Origin: Pseudomonadota bacterium
GTDB taxonomy: Bacteria; Pseudomonadota; Alphaproteobacteria; CACIAM-22H2
Reading direction: 5' to 3'
NCBI GenBank assembly: GCA_020161965.1
Contig: JAIUNH010000092.1
Location: 1 to 10,210 of the forward strand
Length of the DNA: 10,210 nucleotides
The notes beneath the pieces were generated by a model. It was not told where the DNA came from. It saw only the letters and a program-made list of their open reading frames with translations, and made no database searches. Both the position numbers and the translations under genes were made by a program. Position 1 is the first letter of the stretch, and each line of letters starts with the position of its first letter. Positions 1-6,882 of this stretch are shown piece by piece.

Positions 1-143
1 GCAAGGGCGGCGATGCCGATCCCCGGGATTCCCGCCCCCGCGGGCCCGCGTGAAGCCGCCCAATAAAGCAGGGCGAACACCGCCAAGCCGCCGAGCGCGG
101 CGGCGAGCGTTCCGGCAAAAGGCGGGCGATCGCGCGTTTTCAT
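1..143 (-). CDS. N-terminal fragment of an unidentified membrane protein
   Basis: An ATG at 141-143 on the minus strand opens a frame that stays open to the left edge, giving about 47 residues. The N-terminus is short and basic (MKTRDRPP). A hydrophobic stretch follows at about residues 10-30 (GTLAAALGGLAVFALLYWAA), then a Gly/Ala/Ile-rich stretch from about residue 33 that may begin a second helix. This looks like the start of an integral inner-membrane protein, positive-inside, rather than a cleaved signal peptide. No recognisable family motif falls in the fragment, so the function is unknown. The gene is divergent from the CobW-type gene, with only 53 bases between the two starts. There is no convincing Shine-Dalgarno sequence before the ATG. 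Because the fragment is so short, it could also be a chance open frame. Confidence 0.5.
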   Translation of the reverse strand, partial: MKTRDRPPFAGTLAAALGGLAVFALLYWAASRGPAGAGIPGIGIAAL

Positions 144-181
144 TTCGGCCAGGATAGGCCCTGGCGGGAAGCCGCACGAGA

Positions 182-196
182 CATTATATCACCGGC
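182..196 (+). promoter_or_regulatory. Candidate -10 element and AT-rich quasi-palindrome before the cobW-type gene
   Basis: The gene at 197 has no Shine-Dalgarno sequence. An AT-rich patch in otherwise GC-rich DNA contains TATATC at 185-190, exactly six bases before the ATG, which would place transcription start on or beside the start codon. The patch lies in an imperfect 11-base palindrome (GACATTATATC, 180-190; four of five pairs match). Zur operators are AT-rich palindromes and often sit before COG0523 genes, so a zinc-responsive operator is possible. The match is too weak to assert one, and no good -35 is visible. Confidence 0.25.
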
Positions 197-1375
197 ATGA
201 CCGACACCGACGCCAAGACCTGGACCCCGCTGCCGATCTCCGTGCTCACCGGCTTCCTGGGCAGCGGCAAGACCACGCTGCTGACCAAGCTGCTGCGCCA
301 TCCCGGCATGGCCGACACGGCCGTGATCATCAACGAGTTCGGCGAGATCGGGCTCGACGATCTTCTGGTCCAGGGCGAGTTGCTGGAACATGTCGATCCC
401 AGCGCGCAGACCCAGTTCGTAAAAATGAACGCGGGCTGTCTGTGCTGCACGGTGCGCGGCGATTTGGAAGTCGCATTGCGCGACCTTTATTTGAAGCGCG
501 TGCGCAAGCAGATCCCGGATTTCAAACGCGTCGTGATCGAAACGACCGGGTTGGCCGATCCCGCACCCATCCTGCACACGCTGATGGACGATCCGGTCCT
601 TGCGGCCTATTACCGCCTCGACGGCGTGGTGACGACGGTCGATGCGGTCAACGCGATGGACCAGTTCGACAAGGAAAAGGAAAGCGTCAAGCAGGCTGCC
701 GTTGCCGATCGCTTGCTGATCACCAAGGTCGATCTCGCCAAGCCGCGCGAACTAATGCAATTGCGCGCCCGCCTGCACGACATCAATCCCGGCGCGCCGC
801 TGTTTGAGGTCAGCCACGGCGATATCGATCCGTCGCTGATCCTGGAAGCCGGGCTCTACAACCCGGAAACCAAATCGGCCGATGTGCGCCGCTGGTTGAA
901 CGAAGAAGCCTATGCGCATGGGCATAGCCACGGCGACCATCACCATCATCATGCGCATGATCATGATCACGACCATCACGGGCATGATCACCTTGGGCAT
1001 GATCATGGGCATCACCACCACGACGATGTGAACCGCCACGACGACCGCATTCGCGCCTATTGCATCGTCATCGATAAGCCGATGGACTGGGATGTGATCG
1101 CGGGCTGGCTGGGTTCGCTCGCCCAGAGCCGCGGGCCGGATTTGCTGCGTATGAAGGGCATCGTCAACGTCGCGGGCGAGGAAACGCCGATCGCCGTGCA
1201 TGGCGTGCAGCATCTTTTCCACCCGCCCGCGCGCGTTCCCCGCTGGCCCGACGAAGACCGCCGATCCAAATTCGTCTTCATCGTGCGGGAAATCCCGCGC
1301 AAGGAGATCGAGGACAGTCTGGCGCGCTTCCAGGACGAGGCCGAAAAACGCGCCGTTTTGGCCGCCCGGACCTAG
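197..1375 (+). CDS. CobW/COG0523-family GTPase, probable metal (zinc) chaperone
   Basis: This 392-residue G3E-class P-loop GTPase has the full family signature. There is a Walker A/G1 motif at residues 19-26 (GFLGSGKT), the metal-binding CxCC at C81-x-C83-C84 (GCLCCTVRGDL), a Walker B-like ETTG at 115-118 and a TKVD guanine-specificity motif at 176-179. A histidine-rich insert at about residues 241-277 has 21 His in 37 positions. The CobW C-terminal domain runs from about residue 284 to 375. Family members use GTP hydrolysis to deliver metal, usually zinc or cobalt, to client proteins in the cytoplasm. The His-rich segment points to a zinc-handling member of the ZigA/YeiR/YjiA type rather than the cobalamin-pathway CobW, and no cobalamin biosynthesis genes are nearby. 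The start precedes the P-loop by the usual 18 or so residues. The metal and the client protein are not determined by the sequence. Confidence 0.93.
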   Translation: MTDTDAKTWTPLPISVLTGFLGSGKTTLLTKLLRHPGMADTAVIINEFGEIGLDDLLVQGELLEHVDPSAQTQFVKMNAGCLCCTVRGDLEVALRDLYLKRVRKQIPDFKRVVIETTGLADPAPILHTLMDDPVLAAYYRLDGVVTTVDAVNAMDQFDKEKESVKQAAVADRLLITKVDLAKPRELMQLRARLHDINPGAPLFEVSHGDIDPSLILEAGLYNPETKSADVRRWLNEEAYAHGHSHGDHHHHHAHDHDHDHHGHDHLGHDHGHHHHDDVNRHDDRIRAYCIVIDKPMDWDVIAGWLGSLAQSRGPDLLRMKGIVNVAGEETPIAVHGVQHLFHPPARVPRWPDEDRRSKFVFIVREIPRKEIEDSLARFQDEAEKRAVLAART

Positions 1376-1434
1376 GTTTTCGCCCTAAAACCGCGCCCTT
1401 TCGCCCGCCGCCGCCGCCGTGCTATTCCGGCGGC
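1375..1434 (+). other. Two small hairpins between the cobW-type gene and ettA
   Basis: A 6-bp inverted repeat, GGTTTT (1375-1380) and AAAACC (1387-1392), overlaps the stop codon and may be a weak terminator, but it has no GC core and no T-run after it. A second, GC-only 7-bp stem pairs 1413-1419 with 1428-1434 around an 8-base loop. It also lacks a T-run and would lie in the leader or promoter region of ettA. Neither is a convincing intrinsic terminator, so some read-through from the upstream gene into ettA is possible. Confidence 0.3.
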
Positions 1435-1454
1435 CCGAACTCGCATTCATTTCC

Positions 1455-1460
1455 GAAGGA
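1455..1460 (+). promoter_or_regulatory. Ribosome binding site of ettA
   Basis: GAAGGA lies ten bases before the ATG at 1471. It supports this ATG as the start in preference to the later in-frame ATG codons at 1498 and 1507. Confidence 0.6.
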
Positions 1461-1470
1461 CCCGCCCCTT

Positions 1471-3153
<1,683 letters not shown>

Positions 3154-3175
3154 GCGGCACGCCATCGACACAAAC

Positions 3176-3205
3176 AAAAACGGCGCCCGCAAGGGCGCCG
3201 TTTTT
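3176..3205. terminator. Bidirectional intrinsic terminator between ettA and mlaC
   Basis: A perfect 13-bp inverted repeat pairs 3176-3188 (AAAAACGGCGCCC) with 3193-3205 (GGGCGCCGTTTTT) around a GCAA loop. The stem has an eight-pair GC core, with a T-run on the 3' side of either strand. It lies 22 bases past the ettA stop and 21 bases past the mlaC stop on the other strand, so it can end transcription from both convergent units. GCAA is a GNRA-type tetraloop. Confidence 0.93.
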
Positions 3206-3226
3206 CGTTGGGGGCTTGGCCGGCGA

Positions 3227-3850
3227 TCAGCCGCGCGCGGGCGTGGCTTTGACTTTGTCGCGCAGCATCTCGATCAGCGGGCCGACGCGGCCGCCATTGC
3301 GCTGGACGGTGGCGTTGAAATCGTCGCGTTGCGTGATCGCCATGCTGACACCTTCGATCACCACGTCGATGATCTTCCAGTTCTGCCCGTCCGGCGCCAG
3401 GCGCCAGTCGACGCGGATCGGTTCGCCCTGCGTGCGCACGAAATGCGTGCCGACGGCGGCTTCGCCGTCCTCGAGCGGGCGCGAATTGACCACGCGGATC
3501 GTCTCGCCGCCGTAATCGGCGAAGCGCGTGGCGTAGCTCGCGACGATGAAATCTTCGAACGCCGAAAGATAGGCTTCGCGGTCGGCGGCGTTGGCCGTGC
3601 GCCACGCGTTACCCAGCGCGAAGCGGCCGATCTTCGGCACGTCGAAGCTTTCGGTGAACAATGTGCGGAAGCGCTTGGTGCGCTCGCTCGTGTCGATGTC
3701 GCGGGTCGTCAGGCCTTCGATCGCGCGCTGGGCCAGACGCTCGATGAATTGCGACGCGGCGGGCACCTGATTGCCGGAGCTTTGCGCCAGCGCAAAGCCG
3801 GGCAGCGCGCAAATCGCGGCCGCGGCGGTCAGGAAATTCCGGCGTTCCAT
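3227..3850 (-). CDS. mlaC: MlaC-like periplasmic phospholipid-binding protein (Ttg2D family)
   Basis: This 207-residue protein is close to E. coli MlaC in length (about 211). The N-terminus MERRNFLTAAAAICALPGFALA is a signal peptide with probable cleavage after Ala22 (ALA-QS). It contains RRNFL, which resembles a Tat twin-arginine motif. The mature protein shows the helical, then mixed alpha/beta pattern of the MlaC/toluene-tolerance family, including RFRTLFTESFDVPKIGRFAL, YLSAFEDFIVASYATRF, a WKIIDVVIEGVSM segment and the late QRDDFNATVQRNGG. Family members carry phospholipids across the periplasm between MlaA in the outer membrane and the MlaFEDB ABC transporter in the inner membrane. The gene follows mlaA by 26 bases on the same strand, so the two are probably co-transcribed. 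The transporter subunits are not in the window. The ATG is chosen because it directly precedes the signal peptide; the frame is open further upstream only as an overlap with mlaA. Confidence 0.9.
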   Translation of the reverse strand: MERRNFLTAAAAICALPGFALAQSSGNQVPAASQFIERLAQRAIEGLTTRDIDTSERTKRFRTLFTESFDVPKIGRFALGNAWRTANAADREAYLSAFEDFIVASYATRFADYGGETIRVVNSRPLEDGEAAVGTHFVRTQGEPIRVDWRLAPDGQNWKIIDVVIEGVSMAITQRDDFNATVQRNGGRVGPLIEMLRDKVKATPARG

Positions 3851-3876
3851 CTCGGCCCGCGTTCGCGTCCGCGCCG

Positions 3877-4701
3877 TTACTGGCGCGTGGCGTCGGCGCG
3901 CGACGGCGCCGGCGCTTCGTCGGCGTCCGACATGCGCGGCATCGGCATCGCTTCGCCGCCCGCATCGTTGCGGATCGCGGCGCGGCGGCGTTCGGTGTAG
4001 ACGCGGCGGATCGTCGCGTAATAGTCGGTCGAATTGCGCTTCAAATCCTCGAGCGTCTGCCAATTGCGCTGACGGGAGTCGATGCCGGAGGCGGCACCGC
4101 GCGCATAGGGCACCCAGTCGAGCTTGTCGGAACGGCTGGTGGCGAAGTTCACCGGATCGAGGAACGAATCGACCGCGAAGCCGAGCGTATCGCGCGCGTT
4201 GGACGGCCCGAAGACCGGCAGCATGATGTAGGGACCTTCGCCCGCACCCCAGACCGCGAAGGTCTGGCCCGCGTCTTCCTCGTGCGCGGGGAAGCCCATA
4301 TGGGCGGCGGGATCGAACGTGCCGAAGAAGCCGAGCAGCGTGTTGATGAAGAAGCGCGCGATCGACGTGCCGAAGCGCTGGCCTTCGCCTTGCGCGGCGT
4401 CGTTCACGGCGACCCAGGGGGTCTTCAGATTGGCGAGGAAATTGTGCGTGCCTTCGCGCGCGCGATCGGGCAGCACGCCGTACCAAGCGGCCAAGGGCTT
4501 CAGCGCGATTTCGTCGAGGAAAATATTGACCTCGAAGATGCCGCGATTGACGTATTCGAACGGGTCGTTGATGTCCGTCGATTGCTGCGCTTGCTGGCGC
4601 GGTGCAGGCGCTTCCTCGGCAAGAGCCGCCGTCGACAAGGTGCCGACGATTGCGGCCGACAATGCGATTTGCCGGGCGAAGCGGGGGAGCGTGCAGGACA
4701 T
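3877..4701 (-). CDS. mlaA: MlaA/VacJ-family outer-membrane phospholipid-removal protein
   Basis: This 274-residue protein (E. coli MlaA about 251) carries clear MlaA motifs: DPFEYVNR at residues 46-53, then FINTLLGFFGTFDPAAHMG, the GQTFAVWGAGEGPYIMLP block and GPSNARDTLGFAVDSFLDPVNF. The family forms a ring in the outer membrane that removes misplaced phospholipids from the outer leaflet and passes them to MlaC. The N-terminus has a hydrophobic signal segment (about 11-28) ending in AALA-EE, which looks like a signal peptidase I site. The only Cys is residue 3, before the hydrophobic core, so the usual lipobox is absent. A Pro/Ala/Gln-rich stretch follows cleavage, and the C-terminal tail is Ala/Asp/Pro-rich. 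A GTG at 4734 would add 11 residues. The ATG at 4701 is preferred because it gives a normal signal peptide, although the nearest purine-rich site (AAGGA) is about 13 bases upstream. Confidence 0.92.
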   Translation of the reverse strand: MSCTLPRFARQIALSAAIVGTLSTAALAEEAPAPRQQAQQSTDINDPFEYVNRGIFEVNIFLDEIALKPLAAWYGVLPDRAREGTHNFLANLKTPWVAVNDAAQGEGQRFGTSIARFFINTLLGFFGTFDPAAHMGFPAHEEDAGQTFAVWGAGEGPYIMLPVFGPSNARDTLGFAVDSFLDPVNFATSRSDKLDWVPYARGAASGIDSRQRNWQTLEDLKRNSTDYYATIRRVYTERRRAAIRNDAGGEAMPMPRMSDADEAPAPSRADATRQ

Positions 4702-4991
4702 TTCGACGACTCGTTCCTTGTGAACTCTACGCACTCGTTAAGGCGATTCGCGCGCAGCCTGAAACTAGATACACGTTCCACGTTGTCCGTTGCCATATCG
4801 GCTTCGACCGAAGCCCGATTGGCGGCGAACATCACACGGAACGGGGCGCCCCGATTCCTCAACTGACGCAAATAGCTATCACATGGCCTTCTGGGAGGGT
4901 AGGCAACCGGCGCCGATACCCACAAAGGCATGTCGGATGTTGCGGCCCGGTCACAGTTTCACAGCCAATCGCCGGGGTGTGGAATAAAATG

Positions 4992-5005
4992 TATCTTGAA
5001 AGATA
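4992..5005. promoter_or_regulatory. Palindrome 1 (candidate operator half) upstream of the sahR-like gene
   Basis: TATCTT-GA-AAGATA is a perfect 14-base palindrome covering the probable -35 element of the methionine operon. It overlaps by two bases the second palindrome at 5004-5021. GTATCTT (4991-4997) is also the reverse complement of AAGATAC (5008-5014), so the two sites share a GATA/TATC core and could bind the same regulator. ArsR-family dimers bind short AT-rich palindromes of this kind. That the product of the adjacent gene binds here is an inference. Confidence 0.55.
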
Positions 5006-5023
5006 TAAAGATACCTTTATAAC
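4996..5023 (+). promoter_or_regulatory. Probable sigma-70 promoter of the sahR-metF-metH operon
   Basis: TTGAAA at 4996-5001 (five of six match TTGACA) and TATAAC at 5018-5023 (five of six match TATAAT) are separated by 16 bases. Transcription would start near 5030, so the ATG at 5033 would have a leader of only a few bases. This agrees with the lack of a clear Shine-Dalgarno sequence before it. The operator palindromes overlap both hexamers, so a bound repressor would exclude RNA polymerase. Confidence 0.6.
5004..5021. promoter_or_regulatory. Palindrome 2: candidate SahR/ArsR-type operator
   Basis: TATAAAG-ATAC-CTTTATA is an 18-base near-perfect palindrome with seven-base arms. It fills the spacer and the first part of the -10 element of the promoter at 4996-5023. 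It lies 11 bases before the start of a gene for an ArsR-type winged-helix protein, the usual position for an autoregulatory operator. Confidence 0.65.
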
Positions 5024-5032
5024 GATTGAGCT

Positions 5033-5980
5033 ATGGCACGGTCATTAGATACCGTTCTTGAGGGATTGCGCGCCGCCGCTGAGCCAACTCGGCTGCGGCT
5101 GATGGCGTTGTGCGCCGAGGGCGAGCTGACCGTCAGCGAATTGGTCCAGATTCTGGGCCAAAGCCAGCCGCGCGTGTCCCGGCATTTGAAGCTGCTTTGC
5201 GATGCCGGGCTGTTGGACCGTTTGCCGGAAGGCGGCTGGGTTTTCTATCGCTTGGCCGAAGGCGGCAAAGCCAACGGTCTGGTCCGCCAGATCGCCGATA
5301 TGATTCCCAAGGCCGACCCGCAGCTGTCGCGCGATCGTGATGGTCTGATCGCCGTGCGCGCGTCGCGCGCGTCGCTGGCGGGCGAATATTTCGCGGCGAA
5401 CGCCGAACGCTGGGACGAAATCCGCTCGCTGCATGTCGACGACGCGGAAGTCGAAAAGCGGCTGCTGGCACTTCTGCCGCCCGCAAAAATCGCGGGCGAG
5501 TTGCTGGATATCGGTACGGGTACTGGCCGCGTGCTCGAGCTTTTCGGCCGCCACGGCGTGAAGGGCATCGGCATCGATTCCTCGGTCGATATGCTGCGCG
5601 TCGCGCGCGCGAATCTTGCGAAGGCGAATTTGCCCAACGCCTATGTGCGCCAAGGCGACATGTATCGTCTGCCGTGGGACGAGCCGACTTTCGGCGCGGT
5701 GGTGATCCATCAAGTGTTGCACTTCGCCGACGATCCCGCCGCCGTGCTGGCGGAAGCGGCACGCGTGCTCGCCCCTGGCGGGCGCATCGTCGTGGTCGAT
5801 TTCGCACCCCATGCCCAGGACGAATTGCGCGCGCGCCACGCGCATCGCCGTTTGGGTTTCGCCGATTCCGAAATGCGCGCGTGGCTTTCCGCCGCCGGTC
5901 TTGTTCCCGCCGAGCCCGTCGCCTTGCCGGGCAATCCGCTCACCGTTTGTCTCTGGGCCGCCGACCGGCCCCTTTCCTGA
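5033..5980 (+). CDS. ArsR-family regulator fused to a SAM-dependent methyltransferase domain (SahR-like)
   Basis: This 315-residue protein has two domains. Residues about 8-90 form an ArsR winged helix, with recognition helix near 44-55 (SQPRVSRHLKLL) and wing GGWVFYRL. Residues about 140-310 form a class I methyltransferase fold with glycine motif LLDIGTGTGR at 157-166 (Asp159, Gly161, Gly163, Gly165) and a later VIHQVLHF...LAPGGRIVVVDF block. The ELCVCDL metal site of arsenic-sensing ArsR is absent (SELVQIL instead), so a metal or arsenic sensor is unlikely. The fold and the position before metF and metH suggest that the methyltransferase domain serves as a SAH or SAM sensor, as described for SahR-type control of the methionine cycle in Proteobacteria. 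That would repress the operon through the palindromes in its own promoter. Catalytic activity cannot be excluded. The start follows the promoter almost directly. Confidence 0.88.
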   Translation: MARSLDTVLEGLRAAAEPTRLRLMALCAEGELTVSELVQILGQSQPRVSRHLKLLCDAGLLDRLPEGGWVFYRLAEGGKANGLVRQIADMIPKADPQLSRDRDGLIAVRASRASLAGEYFAANAERWDEIRSLHVDDAEVEKRLLALLPPAKIAGELLDIGTGTGRVLELFGRHGVKGIGIDSSVDMLRVARANLAKANLPNAYVRQGDMYRLPWDEPTFGAVVIHQVLHFADDPAAVLAEAARVLAPGGRIVVVDFAPHAQDELRARHAHRRLGFADSEMRAWLSAAGLVPAEPVALPGNPLTVCLWAADRPLS

Positions 5981-5984
5981 GGAA
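5979..5984 (+). promoter_or_regulatory. Ribosome binding site of metF
   Basis: GAGGAA overlaps the stop codon of the regulator and lies six bases before the ATG at 5991. It fixes the metF start there rather than at the open frame extending further upstream inside the regulator gene, and it suggests translational coupling. Confidence 0.75.
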
Positions 5985-5990
5985 ACCCCC

Positions 5991-6872
5991 ATGTCGCCGC
6001 GTCTGTTCGGTTCCGCACCGGGCCACAAGCTGAACATCTCCTTCGAATTCTTCCCGCCGAAGAACGAGGAGATGGAAAAAACATTGTGGGCCTCGGTCGA
6101 ACGCCTTGCACCCCTGGCGCCGCGTTTCGTGTCGGTCACCTACGGTGCCGGCGGCACGACGCGCGAACGCACGCACGCGACCGTCAAACGTTTGGTGCAG
6201 GAAACCAAGCTGAAGCCGGCAGCGCACCTCACTTGCGTGTCGGCAACGCGCGAGGAGATCGACGACGTCGTGCGCGGCTATTGGGATGCGGGCGTGCGGC
6301 ATATCGTGGCTCTTCGGGGTGACCCGCCGGCGGGGGCCGCGAAATACGCGCCGCATCCCGGCGGCTATGCCTATGCCAACGATCTGATCGCGGGCATCAA
6401 GAAGATCGGCGATTTCGAAATTTCGGTCGGCGCGTACCCGGAAAAACATCCGGACTCGCCGGATGCGGAGAAGGATATCGACTTCCTGAAAGCGAAGCTG
6501 GATGCGGGCGCCACGCGCGCCATCACGCAGTATTTCTTCGATGCCGAAACCTATCTGCGCTATCGCGACAAGGTCGCCGCGCGCGGCATTTCGGCGGAGA
6601 TCGTGCCCGGCATTCTGCCGGTCACGAATTTCGCGCAAGTCGTGAAATTCTCCAAAATGTGCGGCGCGTCGGTGCCCGCATGGCTCGCGCATCTGTTCGA
6701 AGGCTTGGACGGCGATCCCGATACGCGCCGCTTGGTCGCCGCGATGGTCGCGGCCGAACAATGCCGCCGCTTGCAGGAGCACGGCGTGGATGCGTTCCAC
6801 TTCTACACGCTGAATCGCGCCGATCTCGCCTATTCGATCTGCCATATTCTGGGCCTGCGCCCGGCGGTTTGA
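5991..6872 (+). CDS. metF: 5,10-methylenetetrahydrofolate reductase
   Basis: This 293-residue protein is almost the length of E. coli MetF (296). It is an FAD-dependent TIM-barrel enzyme that reduces 5,10-methylene-THF to 5-methyl-THF, the methyl donor for methionine synthase. Diagnostic motifs are ISFEFFPPK at 16-24, with the catalytic Glu19 equivalent to E. coli Glu28; VTYGAGGTTR near 44-53; HLTCVSATREE; and ALRGDPP at 107-113, with Asp111 equivalent to E. coli Asp120 near the flavin. The C-terminal helices (GVDAFHFYTLNRADLAYSIC) also fit the family, including the HFYTLN segment. It has the bacterial catalytic domain only, without the eukaryotic regulatory domain. It lies 10 bases after the regulator and 10 bases before the first MetH gene, so it shares their transcript and probably their SAH/SAM-responsive control. 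Confidence 0.97.
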   Translation: MSPRLFGSAPGHKLNISFEFFPPKNEEMEKTLWASVERLAPLAPRFVSVTYGAGGTTRERTHATVKRLVQETKLKPAAHLTCVSATREEIDDVVRGYWDAGVRHIVALRGDPPAGAAKYAPHPGGYAYANDLIAGIKKIGDFEISVGAYPEKHPDSPDAEKDIDFLKAKLDAGATRAITQYFFDAETYLRYRDKVAARGISAEIVPGILPVTNFAQVVKFSKMCGASVPAWLAHLFEGLDGDPDTRRLVAAMVAAEQCRRLQEHGVDAFHFYTLNRADLAYSICHILGLRPAV

Positions 6873-6875
6873 GGA
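6871..6875 (+). promoter_or_regulatory. Ribosome binding site of the first MetH gene
   Basis: GAGGA overlaps the metF stop codon and lies seven bases before the ATG at 6883. Confidence 0.7.
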
Positions 6876-6882
6876 TCACAGC

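Larger units (their letters stand above)
4702..5032. other. Divergent intergenic region with several inverted repeats
   Basis: About 330 bases separate the divergent mlaA and sahR-like genes. No convincing protein gene, tRNA or known riboswitch is visible. Structure includes GGCTTCG-AC-CGAAGCC at 4800-4815, a perfect 12-base palindrome CGGGGCGCCCCG at 4842-4853, and a bulged 8-bp hairpin at 4897-4921 (GGGTAGGC pairing with GCC and TACCC around a 7-base loop). Two GANTC sites, the target of alphaproteobacterial CcrM methylase, lie at 4745-4749 and 4853-4857. A weak candidate -10 for mlaA on the minus strand is TATCTA at 4771-4766, with no clear -35. The last 40 bases hold the AT-rich operator/promoter of the methionine operon, annotated separately. 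Confidence 0.5.

Noticed and set aside
949..1020. CRISPR-like or tandem-repeat array in the CAT/GAT-rich stretch
   Set aside because: The repetition is explained by consecutive His and Asp codons within the CobW-family gene; there are no repeat-spacer units.
3851..4486. Upstream extension of mlaC to a 419-residue protein
   Set aside because: The added part is an off-frame reading of mlaA and is Arg-rich without motifs. The signal peptide begins at the ATG at 3848-3850.
4790..4987. A 65-codon plus-strand open frame in the intergenic region
   Set aside because: It has no Shine-Dalgarno sequence and its composition does not look coding. It overlaps another equally featureless frame (4602-5048).
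4861..4990. SAM-II, SAM-I or cobalamin riboswitch before the methionine genes
   Set aside because: I looked for the SAM-II core, the S-box GAG-GG-GGAGGGA to GGCAACC order and a B12 box with GCCACTG on both strands. Only isolated words match, and the likely promoter is downstream of them.
5811..5990. Upstream extension of metF by 60 codons into the regulator gene
   Set aside because: The GAGGAA ribosome site, the match to the usual MetF length and the FEFFPP motif position all support the ATG at 5991. The extension is the out-of-frame shadow of the methyltransferase domain.
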